Assembly (NCBI GenBank): GCA_033344915.1
Contig: JAWPML010000001.1
Location: 1,484,369-1,548,368 of the forward strand
DNA from: Acidimicrobiales bacterium
Lineage (GTDB): Bacteria > Actinomycetota > Acidimicrobiia > Acidimicrobiales > Aldehydirespiratoraceae
Direction of reading: 5' to 3'
Length of the DNA stretch: 64,000 bases
Shown here: one piece after another, positions 51,459-59,707 of the stretch
Layout: every line of letters begins with the position of its first letter
How positions within the stretch are numbered: position 1 is the stretch's first letter
Made by a program: the position numbers and the translations under genes
The notes under the pieces: model-generated
The model's database searches: none
The model's input: only the letters and a program-made list of their open reading frames with translations
What the model was told of the DNA's origin: nothing

Positions 51459-53078
51459 ATGACGGTCTACATCGCCGAGGATTTCACCGCCGAAGAGGCC
51501 GACATCCTGCGCCGCTACTTCACGAACCTCGACCAACCCGTGTTCGCGCTGGTCAACCTCCCCGAGGTCGTCAAGGGCGCACTGTTCGCCCGCTACTCCC
51601 GGTCCCCGCTGAGTCTGCGGCGGCTGTTCCTCCAGGAGTTCGTCGGCGACCTCGACATCGAGGGCGACCAGACCATCGACGCCACGGTCGGCCTGCGGCG
51701 GGCCGAGGAACTCTACGACCGGGTGTTCTTCGAGTACGGCGACGATTCCGTGGCCCAGCTGGGCGGCGTGCACCTCGCGTGTGAGCAGGCCAGCAACCTG
51801 CTCACCAAGGTGCTCGAGTGGGGGCGGCTCATGGCCTACCTCGAGCAGTCCACCCGCTACATCGCCTACGACCAGCGTCTCGGTGGCCGCTATCGCTACT
51901 ACCGGGACCCCGAGATCCTCAGCAGCTCGCTCGGCACCCGCTACATCGCCGACATGGACCGGATCTTCGACAGCTACTCGGGTCTCGTGCCGCAGATGCA
52001 GGAGTTCTTCCGGGCGACGACGCCGAAGGACGCGTCGGACAGCGACTTCGCGTACCGCACCGCCATCAAGGCCCGGGCCCTCGATGCCATCCGCGGCATG
52101 CTCCCCGCGTCCTCACTGTCCAACCTGGGCATCTACGGCACCGGGCAGGCCTACGAGGCGCTCCTGCTGCGCATGCGCTCGCACCCGCTGCCGGAGAGCC
52201 GGGCCTACGCCGACCTGATGCTCACCGAGCTGCGCAAGGTCGTGCCGTCGTTCCTCAAGCGGGTGGACCTGCCCGACCGCGGCGAACGCACCAGCGCCTA
52301 CCTGGCGGACACCCGCGACTCCATGGAGGCCATGGTCGACAGCCTGTTCGGCGACGAGACCGGCGGGGTCGTGGACGACGATGTGGTCGACCTCGTCGAT
52401 TTCGATCCGGACGGCGAGGTCAAGGCCGTCGCCGCGATGCTCTACCCGCACACCTCCCTGTCGGAGACGACGATCGAGGCGCGGGTGCGGGCCATGTCGG
52501 TGCAGGACCGCCTCGACGTGATCACCGCCTACGTCGGCCACCGCGAGAACCGGCGCCAGCGCCCGGGGCGGGCGTTCGAACGCACCGACTATCGCTTCGA
52601 CATCCTCTCCGACTATGGCGCGTTCCGCGATCTGCAACGCCACCGGATGCTCACGATCGACTGGCAGCCGCTCTCGCCCCGCCACGGCTACGTGATGCCC
52701 GACGCGGTTCGGGCCGCGGGCGTGGAGGAGGAGTTCCGCGGGGCCATGGAGCGCTCCTCGGCGTTGCACGGCGCGCTGATGGGGGAGCTGCCGGAGCAGG
52801 CGCCCTACGCCGTGGCGTTGGCGTATCGGGTGCGCTACTCGATGCAGTTCAACGCCCGCGAGGCGATGCACATGCTCGAGCTGCGCACCACGCCGCAGGG
52901 CCACGAGGCGTACCGCCGCGTGTGTCAGCGGATGCACACGGCGATCGCCGAGCAGGCCGGCCATCACGCGATCGCCGAAGCCATGCGATTCGTGGATCAT
53001 TCCGGGGAACCGGCACTCGGACGCCTGGACGCGGAGCGCCGGGCCGAGGAGCGTCGCCGCAGCCGCGATCTCGGCTGA
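51459..53078 (+). CDS. Tandem ThyX-like protein (539 aa)
   Basis: A 539-residue protein made of two ThyX (FAD-dependent thymidylate synthase)-like halves. The N half (about 80-270) has LACEQASNLLTKVLE and AYLEQSTRYIAYDQ, corresponding to the ThyX core and its STRY segment, but the RHR motif is missing. The C half (about 330-510) has LQRHRMLTIDWQPLSPRHGY, the ThyX motif RHRxxSxNExS with changes, and a later MHMLELRTTPQGHEAYRR. Canonical ThyX is a ~220-250-residue tetramer. The double form may have a split active site or a different reaction. No other thymidylate synthase gene is seen in this window. Confidence 0.75.
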   Translation: MTVYIAEDFTAEEADILRRYFTNLDQPVFALVNLPEVVKGALFARYSRSPLSLRRLFLQEFVGDLDIEGDQTIDATVGLRRAEELYDRVFFEYGDDSVAQLGGVHLACEQASNLLTKVLEWGRLMAYLEQSTRYIAYDQRLGGRYRYYRDPEILSSSLGTRYIADMDRIFDSYSGLVPQMQEFFRATTPKDASDSDFAYRTAIKARALDAIRGMLPASSLSNLGIYGTGQAYEALLLRMRSHPLPESRAYADLMLTELRKVVPSFLKRVDLPDRGERTSAYLADTRDSMEAMVDSLFGDETGGVVDDDVVDLVDFDPDGEVKAVAAMLYPHTSLSETTIEARVRAMSVQDRLDVITAYVGHRENRRQRPGRAFERTDYRFDILSDYGAFRDLQRHRMLTIDWQPLSPRHGYVMPDAVRAAGVEEEFRGAMERSSALHGALMGELPEQAPYAVALAYRVRYSMQFNAREAMHMLELRTTPQGHEAYRRVCQRMHTAIAEQAGHHAIAEAMRFVDHSGEPALGRLDAERRAEERRRSRDLG

Positions 53079-53084
53079 TATATT
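53079..53084 (+). promoter_or_regulatory. -10 box upstream of the LysM-transglycosylase gene
   Basis: TATATT, 39 bases before GTG 53124, directly after the ThyX-like stop. A small hairpin GGAGCC-7-base-GGCTCC (53102-53120) lies in the leader and holds the GGAGG ribosome site, so translation may be partly hidden. Confidence 0.5.
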
Positions 53085-53123
53085 GCTGCCTCGGAAGCGG
53101 GTGGAGCCGTCCGGAGGCTCCCC

Positions 53124-54212
53124 GTGCACCCCCATCAGATCTGGCGACCGATCGGCGCAATGATCGTTCTCGTCGCCGCCACGATGCTCGCGACCACCAC
53201 GGTGGTCATCGAACCGGGCGACACCCTGTCGGCGATCGCCCGCCGCCATGACGTGACCGTGGCCGAGCTGGTCGCCTGGAACGACCTCGAGGACCCGGAC
53301 CGCATCGTCGCCGGAGCGACGCTCATCGTGTCCGCCCCCGACGCGTCGTCGCCGTCGGCCGTCGGTGACGGCGCCGGCGTGCATGTCGTGACCGCCGGCG
53401 ACACGCTGTCGGCGATCGCCCGGCGGTTCGGCGTGTCGATCGCCCGCCTCGTGGAGGCCAACGACCTCGACGACCCGGACCGCATCGTCGAAGGCCAGAC
53501 CATCCGGGTCAACGCGCCCGTGGCGACGACCACGACGACCACACCGGCTCGCACCTACACCGTGGTGGCGGGGGACACGCTCTGGACCATCGCGTCCCGA
53601 CTCGGTGTCACGATCGCCGACCTCGCGGCCGCGAACGACATCGCGGACATCGACCGGATCCGCGAGGGCGTCGAGCTGACGATCGACGGTGACGCGCCGG
53701 CCCCCTCGACCCCGACCACCACGACGACCGTGCCGCCCACCACCGTGCCGCCCACCACCGTGCCGCCCACCACCGTGCCGACCACCACCGTGCCGGCGGG
53801 AACCGCGGACCGCGACGCGGACGAGGTCCTGCTCGTCCCCATGTTCGCCCACTGGGCCGACACCTACGACGTCCCCCAGGATCTCCTGGAGGCGATCGCG
53901 TGGAAGGAGTCGAGCTGGCAACCCGACGCCGTCGGCCCCACGGGCAACCTCGGCGTCATGCAGCTGAGCCCGGCGACCGTCGAGCTGATCGAGGGCGGAC
54001 TCCTGGGTCGCGATCTCGACCCGCTCGACGCCGACGAGGCCATCCAGATGGGTGCTCGGTTCCTGCGCTACCTCCTCGATCGCACCCACACCGAGGACGA
54101 GGCCGTCGCGGCCTGGGCCCAGGGTCTCGCCAGCGTGCAGGAGGAGGGCATCGGCACCCGCGGCGCGACATATGTCGCCGCGGTGACCGAAATCCGCCAA
54201 CAACGGGCCTGA
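53124..54212 (+). CDS. Secreted LysM-transglycosylase (lytic SLT-type)
   Basis: A 362-residue exported cell-wall protein. A signal peptide (about 11-27, IGAMIVLVAATMLAT) is followed by three LysM repeats at about 28-72, 87-132 and 144-190 (each GDTLxxIAxR and N-DxxDPDRI). A low-complexity linker of Thr-Val-Pro-Pro repeats joins them to a C-terminal SLT-type transglycosylase domain with AIAWKESSWQPDAVGPTGNLG and VMQLSPAT; the catalytic Glu is in KES. It binds and cuts peptidoglycan glycans. A GGAGG lies eight bases before GTG. Confidence 0.88.
   Translation: MHPHQIWRPIGAMIVLVAATMLATTTVVIEPGDTLSAIARRHDVTVAELVAWNDLEDPDRIVAGATLIVSAPDASSPSAVGDGAGVHVVTAGDTLSAIARRFGVSIARLVEANDLDDPDRIVEGQTIRVNAPVATTTTTTPARTYTVVAGDTLWTIASRLGVTIADLAAANDIADIDRIREGVELTIDGDAPAPSTPTTTTTVPPTTVPPTTVPPTTVPTTTVPAGTADRDADEVLLVPMFAHWADTYDVPQDLLEAIAWKESSWQPDAVGPTGNLGVMQLSPATVELIEGGLLGRDLDPLDADEAIQMGARFLRYLLDRTHTEDEAVAAWAQGLASVQEEGIGTRGATYVAAVTEIRQQRA
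53730..53789 (+). repeat. 15-base tandem repeat in the linker
   Basis: GTGCCGCCCACCACC is repeated three times exactly, then once with one change (GTGCCGACCACCACC), encoding VPPTT units of the linker. Copy number is likely to vary between strains. Confidence 0.8.
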
Positions 54213-54263
54213 ACAGGGCACAATCCCGTGTGATCGAGCATCAGAAAAGCGAGTCGTTCGGCG

Positions 54264-54291
54264 TTGCGCTTCCCGTCGCAGTGTCTATGAT
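54264..54291 (+). promoter_or_regulatory. Promoter of the acidic zinc-ribbon gene
   Basis: -35 box TTGCGC (54264-54269), 16-base spacer, -10 box TATGAT (54286-54291), 28 bases before ATG 54320. Confidence 0.55.
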
Positions 54292-54319
54292 CCGCCGCAA
54301 CCTCTGAGACGCAGGAACC

Positions 54320-54784
54320 ATGGCTGACGTAGATCCACCCGAAGACGAGAGCGACGACGACGAACTCGACGACGACGAGATCGACGCCGACGACGAGTTC
54401 GACGGCGAGGAGGACGACTTCGAGGACGCCGACGATGTCGTTGCCGAGGGTGACGACGACGACGACGAAGACGAAGACGATGTCGCGACACCAGCGCGCC
54501 CGGGGACCGATGACGACGACGAAGACGATGACGACGACGTCGAGGCGGATCTCGACGCGATCCTGAAGGACCGCATCGCGGCCGGCGACGACGAGGACGA
54601 GGACGACGACGAGGACGAAGGCAAGCCGCCCCGCCCCGCGCCGACCCCACCGGGCGAGGCTGAGCCGGTCGTCGCCCGCCAGGAGCACGAGTTCTCCTGC
54701 CCGAACTGCTTCCTGCTGGTCAACAGCGCGGCCGTGATCGACGGTGAATGCCCTCACTGCGGAGGGCCGGTCGACGTCCCATGA
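54320..54784 (+). CDS. Very acidic protein with C-terminal zinc ribbon (DUF4193-like)
   Basis: Of 154 residues, the first ~105 are mainly Asp and Glu with many DDD runs. The C-terminal end carries the ribbon FSCPNCFLL and ECPHCGGPV, two CxxC pairs. The segment DVEADLDAILKDRIA before the ribbon matches the end of DUF4193 proteins of actinobacteria. A basic partner or nucleic acid mimic is possible. The stop overlaps the next ATG (ATGA). Length and acid content exceed common DUF4193 members. Confidence 0.72.
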   Translation: MADVDPPEDESDDDELDDDEIDADDEFDGEEDDFEDADDVVAEGDDDDDEDEDDVATPARPGTDDDDEDDDDDVEADLDAILKDRIAAGDDEDEDDDEDEGKPPRPAPTPPGEAEPVVARQEHEFSCPNCFLLVNSAAVIDGECPHCGGPVDVP

Positions 54785-55206
54785 GCGACGACGATCCGAT
54801 CGCTGAGCAACTGCTCGATCTGTTCGTCTACGCCCCCATCGGTCTCGCGCTCGAAGCCAAGGAGCTCATCCCGAAGCTCGCCGACCGCGGTCGCGGCCAG
54901 GTGGCGCTCACGCGGCTCGCCGGCAAGGTGGCATCGGATCGCGGCGAGAACGAGATGCGGCGCATCATCGAACAGATCGCGTCGGTCGTCGGCGTCGTCC
55001 TGACCGGCGATCCCGGCTCCACGGCTCGTCCCGACGAGGCCGGATCCCGGCTCCCGATCGACGACTACGACGACCTGACCGCGCCGGAGCTGCTGCCGTA
55101 TCTCCCGCCGCTCGACGAGTCCCAACTCGCGGACGTGTTGGCGTACGAGGAGTCCCACCGGGGCCGCGCGACCGTCATCAACCGCATTCGTCAGCTCCAG
55201 GGCTGA
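54781..55206 (+). CDS. Conserved hypothetical protein after DUF4193-like gene (141 aa)
   Basis: An acidic, helical protein with FVYAPIGLALEAKELIPKLADRG near the start, and DESQLADVLAYEESHRGRATVINRIRQLQ (in parts) at the end, which looks like a helical domain. ATG overlaps the stop of the acidic gene, so the two proteins probably work together. It resembles small actinobacterial proteins of unknown function. No membrane helix. Confidence 0.7.
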   Translation: MSDDDPIAEQLLDLFVYAPIGLALEAKELIPKLADRGRGQVALTRLAGKVASDRGENEMRRIIEQIASVVGVVLTGDPGSTARPDEAGSRLPIDDYDDLTAPELLPYLPPLDESQLADVLAYEESHRGRATVINRIRQLQG

Positions 55207-55208
55207 CG

Positions 55209-55682
55209 ATGGAGGTCGACGCGGCGACCGCGGGTCCCGGCGACGTCGCGGACATCGGCGCCCTCGCGGAGGCTGCTGCCGAGGAGCTCACACCCCACCG
55301 CGGGGGTGAGATGTGGCGACGCCGGGAAGCCCGTCCCGGTCCCCACGCCGAAGCGATCGCGTCGATGTTGGACGATCCGGCCCGCCACGCCGTCATCGCC
55401 GGCCGCATCGACGGCGTGGTGGTCGGCTACGCGATCGCCTCCGTGGAACCTCTGCACGACGGGGAGACCGTCGCGGATCTCACCGATCTCTACGTGCTGC
55501 CCGAGGGCAGGGGAGTGGGCGTGGGTGAGGCGATGATGATCGCGGTGACCGAATGGGCCGGGTCGGTCGGCTGCATCGGGATCGATTCGATCGCGCTCCC
55601 GGGTGATCGCGAGACGAAGAACTTCTTCGAATCGTTCGGTCTGGTGGCGCGTGCGCTACGCGTCCACCGATCGATCTCCTAA
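55209..55682 (+). CDS. GNAT-family N-acetyltransferase
   Basis: A 157-residue acetyltransferase. The acetyl-CoA-binding motif A is visible as DLYVLPEGRGVGVGEAMM (R/Q-x-x-G-x-G/A: GRGVGVG). Motif B is near DSIALPGDRETKNFFESFGLV. It moves an acetyl group to an amino group of an unknown substrate. It begins two bases after the stop of the preceding gene. It converges with the enoyl-CoA hydratase gene, with stop codons overlapping in the TAA/CTA region. Confidence 0.85.
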   Translation: MEVDAATAGPGDVADIGALAEAAAEELTPHRGGEMWRRREARPGPHAEAIASMLDDPARHAVIAGRIDGVVVGYAIASVEPLHDGETVADLTDLYVLPEGRGVGVGEAMMIAVTEWAGSVGCIGIDSIALPGDRETKNFFESFGLVARALRVHRSIS

Positions 55683-56440
55683 CGGCCCTTCCAGACCGGG
55701 TCCCGCTTCTCGATGAAGGCCCGCGGCCCCTCGGCGAAGTCCTCGGTGGTGCCGAGTTCGGCCATCGCCGCCGCCGCGGCCTTCATGCCTTCGCGGTCGG
55801 TCTGACCCGGCGCATCGAGGATCAGCTGCCGACTGGCCCGCACGGCGAGCGGCGCGTTCGCGCAGATCTGCGCGGCGAGCTCCTTCGCCGCGGTCACGGC
55901 TTCCCCCGGCTCGCACAGTCTGTTGATCAGCCCGAAGTGAAAGGCGCGCTCGGCGTCGAGTTCGTCGCCGGTGACGGCCAGCTCCATCGCGATGGCCGGT
56001 GGGAGCACCCGCGGCAGCCGGACGAGGCCGCCGGCCGCGGCGACGAGTGACCGCTTGACCTCCGGAATGCCGAACCGGGAGGCGTCGGAGGCCACCCGCA
56101 GGTCGCACGCGAGGGCGATCTCGGTGCCGCCGGCGACGGCATGGCCGTCGACCGCGGCGATCAGCGGCTTGGTCCGTTCCCGTAGGACGATGCCACCGAA
56201 CCCGCCCCGCTTCGTCCCCAGCGAGCCGCCCCGCCCGGCGGCGATCTCCTTGAGATCCGCGCCGGCACAGAACACCGGGCCGTTGTGGGTCAGGATGCCG
56301 ACCCAGAGATCGTCATCCGCCTCGAGGCGGTCGATGGCGCCCTCGATCGCCTCGGCCATCTCCCCGTTGATCGCATTGCGCGCCTCGACCCGGTCGAGCG
56401 AGATGATCGCGACGTTGCCTTCGACGTCGAAGGTGATCAC
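55679..56440 (-). CDS. Enoyl-CoA hydratase/isomerase
   Basis: A 253-residue crotonase-fold enzyme. The oxyanion-hole segments are GPVFCAGADLKEIAAGRGG and AVAGGTEIALACDLRVASDAS, and the active-site region continues with FGIPEVKRSLVAAAGGLVRLPR (in parts). It hydrates or isomerises unsaturated acyl-CoA thioesters. Which of the crotonase reactions it catalyses cannot be decided. GTG start overlaps the stop of the RG-rich gene. It is the only beta-oxidation-type gene in this part. Confidence 0.9.
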   Translation of the reverse strand: MITFDVEGNVAIISLDRVEARNAINGEMAEAIEGAIDRLEADDDLWVGILTHNGPVFCAGADLKEIAAGRGGSLGTKRGGFGGIVLRERTKPLIAAVDGHAVAGGTEIALACDLRVASDASRFGIPEVKRSLVAAAGGLVRLPRVLPPAIAMELAVTGDELDAERAFHFGLINRLCEPGEAVTAAKELAAQICANAPLAVRASRQLILDAPGQTDREGMKAAAAAMAELGTTEDFAEGPRAFIEKRDPVWKGR

Positions 56441-57726
56441 TCGGCGACCTCGGGCGCGGCCTCCGGAGCGGGCGCGACCTCTGGAGCGGGCGCCGGCGGG
56501 GGCGGCACCTGCGCCTTCGGAGGAGGAGGCGGCGTGCGACGCCCGCCGCGCTTGCGGGGGGCCGGCGCCTCGACACCGAACGAAGCGGCGATCGCCGGCA
56601 CCTTCGACGCGTGCTTGCGCACGGCGGCCAGGAGCTGGTCGTTCGGCTTCTCGGGCTGACCCTCGGGCACGACCTGGCCCCGCACGGGCGAGAACGCCAC
56701 GGCATCCAGCACCGTGGCCCAGCGATCCTGCGTGACCTCGCTCGTCAGCGACGCCGAGGCGGCCGCCGCGAGGCGCTCGGCCATGTCGGGCGGCAGGGGA
56801 GCGCCGGCCTTCGGCGGCCGCGAGCTGTCCCGCAGCGCCCGAACGGTGCGGCCCTGGGCGATGTTCTCCGCGAGTTCGTCCAGCCACTTGCGATGCTCGG
56901 CGTCCACGCGAGCCGTCAGTCCCTCGCGGAGTTGGTCGGCGAGGGCCCGGGACTCGTCGTCACGGGCGCCGGAGTCGGCAGCCACGACGACGCTGCGGAT
57001 GTCCTTCACGTCGATCTCGGTGATGCCGGCGAGCGCGGCCTCGGCCCGGTCGCGCCACTCGGCGGCCTTGAGCGACGGCGCGAGCTTCTCGGCGAGCGCG
57101 ACGAGCGGCTCGGTCTTGATCTTCGGCATGCCTTCGGCGGCCGCCTTCTCGTTCATACGGTCCACGGCCTGTCGCACACCCGGCACGCCGCCTCGCAGCA
57201 CCTCGTCGGCCAGCTTGTGCTGAAGCGGCGGCAGGGCCTTGAGGGCGGCCTGACGGTGGGTACGACCCGGCCGCAGGCGGGGCGCCTTCGGTCGCGCCGG
57301 GGCCTTCGGCCGCTCCCGCCGTTCGCCACGCTCGCCCCGATTGTCGCGGCCGTCACGCCCACCGCGTCCCTTGCGGTCGCCATCGCGTCCGCCCCGGCCG
57401 CGTCCACGCTCACCGTCGCGGCCCCGACCGCGTCCCTTGCCCTTCGGGGCGAGGACCTGCGTGACCAGGGGTTCGTCGCGTCCCGAGCCGAGCAGCTCGA
57501 GCGTCTCGGGCTGCTTGCGGGCGGTCTTGGGCGGGAAGACCGTCGTGATCTCGAGGCCTTCCATGTAGGCCTCGGCCTCGACCTTCACCACATCGCCGAT
57601 GCCGACGCCGTCCGGGATCAGCGATCCGTCGAGAACCCCCTTGGGCTTCTTCGCTCCCGCGGCGCGCCACGTCCAGGTGCCGTCGTCGCGTGAAGAGGTG
57701 AGTTCGATGTCCAGCCTGCGTGCCAC
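56437..57726 (-). CDS. RG-rich hypothetical protein (429 aa)
   Basis: An unusual protein. Residues 1-95 hold a compact N-terminal domain (LDIELTSSRDDGTWTWRAAGAKKP). A highly basic Arg/Gly stretch follows (about residues 97-150, many RGRGG and GRDG runs), resembling RGG-box RNA-binding tails, then a helical domain with LPPLQHKLADEVLRGGVPGVRQAV. The C-terminal tail is Pro/Ala-rich. This suggests a nucleic-acid-binding protein. The GTG at 57726 is chosen because TACCGT lies eight bases upstream; a TTG at 57735 overlaps that box. It overlaps the enoyl-CoA hydratase gene. Confidence 0.7.
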   Translation of the reverse strand: MARRLDIELTSSRDDGTWTWRAAGAKKPKGVLDGSLIPDGVGIGDVVKVEAEAYMEGLEITTVFPPKTARKQPETLELLGSGRDEPLVTQVLAPKGKGRGRGRDGERGRGRGGRDGDRKGRGGRDGRDNRGERGERRERPKAPARPKAPRLRPGRTHRQAALKALPPLQHKLADEVLRGGVPGVRQAVDRMNEKAAAEGMPKIKTEPLVALAEKLAPSLKAAEWRDRAEAALAGITEIDVKDIRSVVVAADSGARDDESRALADQLREGLTARVDAEHRKWLDELAENIAQGRTVRALRDSSRPPKAGAPLPPDMAERLAAAASASLTSEVTQDRWATVLDAVAFSPVRGQVVPEGQPEKPNDQLLAAVRKHASKVPAIAASFGVEAPAPRKRGGRRTPPPPPKAQVPPPPAPAPEVAPAPEAAPEVAE

Positions 57727-57734
57727 GGGGAGCA

Positions 57735-57740
57735 ACGGTA
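57735..57740 (-). promoter_or_regulatory. Leaderless -10 box for the RG-rich gene
   Basis: On the minus strand TACCGT, eight bases, then GTG at 57726. Confidence 0.5.
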
Positions 57741-57807
57741 TCGGCCACCGCGCGCCGCGGCGACTCGTTGCGGGGACATGATCGGCGACTCACGAAACCG
57801 ACGGGCC

Positions 57808-57821
57808 GGGACCTAGGTCCC
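57808..57821. promoter_or_regulatory. Perfect 14-base palindrome upstream of the multicopper oxidase gene
   Basis: GGGACCTAGGTCCC. It lies 74 bases before the MCO GTG, a position suited to an operator. A second palindrome ACGGGCGCGCCCGT is at 57867-57880, near the ribosome site. Confidence 0.5.
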
Positions 57822-57895
57822 TTCTCCTGTCGACCGGCAGGCCGCAAGGTGCAGCGGATGGGCGCGACGGGCGCGCCCGTGATCGGAGAAACGAC

Positions 57896-59233
57896 GTGTC
57901 TGTCGCACGAAGAGGAGCGCTCCTCGCCCTCGTCCTGGTTGTCGTCCTGGCCGGATGCGCACCCGACGACGAACTGCTCGGCGAGGTCCAACTCGATGAC
58001 GTCCCCACGGACGCCGTGGTGCCCCTCGTGGATCTGTCCGAGTTCGCCATCCGGGGCGACCTCACCGTTCCGGCCGGCCATGTCGTGTTGGACGTGCTCA
58101 ACACCGGCGCGGCGCCCCACAACGTGCAGCTCGCGAACGGCCCTCAGACGGCTGACCTCCAGTCCGGCGAGCACACGCTCCTCGATCTCGGCAACCTCGC
58201 ACCGGGGACCTATGAGCTCTTCTGCGACATTCCCGGCCACCGCGAGTCGGGCATGACGACGACCTTCACCGTGGTTCCCGAAGCCGACGCGGCGCCGACT
58301 CTCATCTCGACCGAGCGCAGCGACGAGCCCGACTGGGCCCATCTCGATGCGGCCATGCTGGACTCGATCCGGGCGTTCCCTGCCGAGACCGAAGGCCTCG
58401 GCAACGTGCCGCTCGCGCCCACCATCCTTCCGGACGGGACCAAGGAGTTCGATCTCACGGTCGCCATCACGCCGTGGGAGGTCGAACCGGGCCGAATCGT
58501 CGACGCCTGGACCTACAACGGGATCGTGCCCGGCCCCGAGATCCGGGTCGATGTCGGGGACAAGGTGCGGGTGAACGTCCAGAACGACCTGCCCCTCGGC
58601 ACCGACATCCACTGGCACGGCATCCCGACGCCCAACGACCAGGACGGCGTGGCCCCGATCACCCAGGATCTGATCGAGTCCGGGTCGGACTACACCTACG
58701 AGTTCGTGGCCGAGCGAGCCTTGATCGGCATGTACCACGCCCATCACCACGGCCAGATGGCCATCCCCAACGGTCTCTTCGGGGTCTTCACGGTCGGCGA
58801 GATCCCGGTGCCCCGCGGCCAGACGGTCAGCGGCATCGAGATTCCCGAGGACCTCGTCATCGACCACGAGATCCCCATGGTGCTCAACGACGCCGGCGTG
58901 ATCGGCTACTCGTTGAACGGCAAGTCCTTCCCCGCGACCGAGCCCTACGTCATCGAGTCCGGCGAGTGGGCCGCGGTCACCTATTACAACGAGGGACTCC
59001 AGATCCACCCGATGCACCTGCACCAGTTCCCCCAGATCGTCGTGGCCAAGGACGGCTTCCCGCTCGACAATCCGTATGTCGCCGACACCGTCAATGTCGC
59101 ACCGGGGGAGCGTTACACCGTGCTGATCAACCCGAACCTCGAAGGCACGTGGGTGTGGCACTGCCACATCCTCACCCACGTCGAGCGGGACGAGGGGATG
59201 TTCGGCATGGTCACCGCCATCGTGGTGACCTAG
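57896..59233 (+). CDS. Lipoprotein cupredoxin-multicopper oxidase fusion
   Basis: A 445-residue exported copper protein. A signal peptide with lipobox VLAGC (Cys21) is followed by a plastocyanin-like domain (about 40-130) with type-1 copper ligands in PHNVQL and FCDIPGHRESGM. A two-domain multicopper oxidase of the NirK-like class follows, with copper sites HWHGIPTPN, YHAHHHGQM, IHPMHLHQF and WHCHILTHVERDEGM. It probably oxidises a copper or organic substrate, or reduces nitrite/oxygen; the electron-donating cupredoxin is fused. GGAG lies seven bases before GTG. Confidence 0.85.
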   Translation: MSVARRGALLALVLVVVLAGCAPDDELLGEVQLDDVPTDAVVPLVDLSEFAIRGDLTVPAGHVVLDVLNTGAAPHNVQLANGPQTADLQSGEHTLLDLGNLAPGTYELFCDIPGHRESGMTTTFTVVPEADAAPTLISTERSDEPDWAHLDAAMLDSIRAFPAETEGLGNVPLAPTILPDGTKEFDLTVAITPWEVEPGRIVDAWTYNGIVPGPEIRVDVGDKVRVNVQNDLPLGTDIHWHGIPTPNDQDGVAPITQDLIESGSDYTYEFVAERALIGMYHAHHHGQMAIPNGLFGVFTVGEIPVPRGQTVSGIEIPEDLVIDHEIPMVLNDAGVIGYSLNGKSFPATEPYVIESGEWAAVTYYNEGLQIHPMHLHQFPQIVVAKDGFPLDNPYVADTVNVAPGERYTVLINPNLEGTWVWHCHILTHVERDEGMFGMVTAIVVT

Positions 59234-59248
59234 CGGCGCCGTCCGCCC

Positions 59249-59707
59249 CTAGCTCGCCGCGCTGACCAGTTGGATCACGAGCACCGCCGCCATGGCCCCG
59301 AACGCGACATGGTGGTCGGTGCGGATCGTGCGGATCGCACGGGATGCGGCGTCGGGCTCGGGGAACTCTCCCGCGCCGAGGCGAACCGCGGTGGGCACGG
59401 TGCGAGCGATTGCCGTCACGATGCCGATCAGCGCGAGCGGCAACGAGGCGATCGCCACCCATGGCGGGTCGTGTCCGGCCACGATCTGGGTGACGAGTGC
59501 GGCCAGCAAGCCCACCATGGCCAGGCCCACGAGGCGGCTCATCGGCGACGCCCCTCGCGTGACCTGGGCGTAGTAGCGGGTCACGCCCTCGATGACGGGA
59601 TCGGGGAGGGCATCGCCGTCGTGGCCCCGTGCCATCTCGTCGTGCATCAGGTCGAACCACAACACCGCGAGCAGAAAACCTGCGCCCGCGGCGGCGAAGG
59701 CCTCCAT
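59249..59707 (-). CDS. Small integral membrane protein (152 aa)
   Basis: Four hydrophobic helices are visible: FAAAGAGFLLAVLWFDL, RLVGLAMVGLLAALVTQIVAG, VAIASLPLALIGIVTAI and AFGAMAAVLVIQLVSA. A His/Asp-containing segment FDLMHDEMARGHDGD follows the first helix. The ATG overlaps the amidohydrolase stop by one base (TGATG), so the two are co-translated. Family unrecognised. Confidence 0.75.
   Translation of the reverse strand: MEAFAAAGAGFLLAVLWFDLMHDEMARGHDGDALPDPVIEGVTRYYAQVTRGASPMSRLVGLAMVGLLAALVTQIVAGHDPPWVAIASLPLALIGIVTAIARTVPTAVRLGAGEFPEPDAASRAIRTIRTDHHVAFGAMAAVLVIQLVSAAS

Noticed and set aside
47568-51773. Open frame of 1401 residues on the minus strand
   Set aside because: It covers helY, the DAGK-like gene and the M20 peptidase, all of which have clear motifs. 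Long antisense frames are expected at this GC content.
54320-54650. GAC-rich stretch as a microsatellite or junk repeat
   Set aside because: It is in frame, codes for the acidic part of a protein with a zinc ribbon, and has a good promoter and a coupled neighbour.
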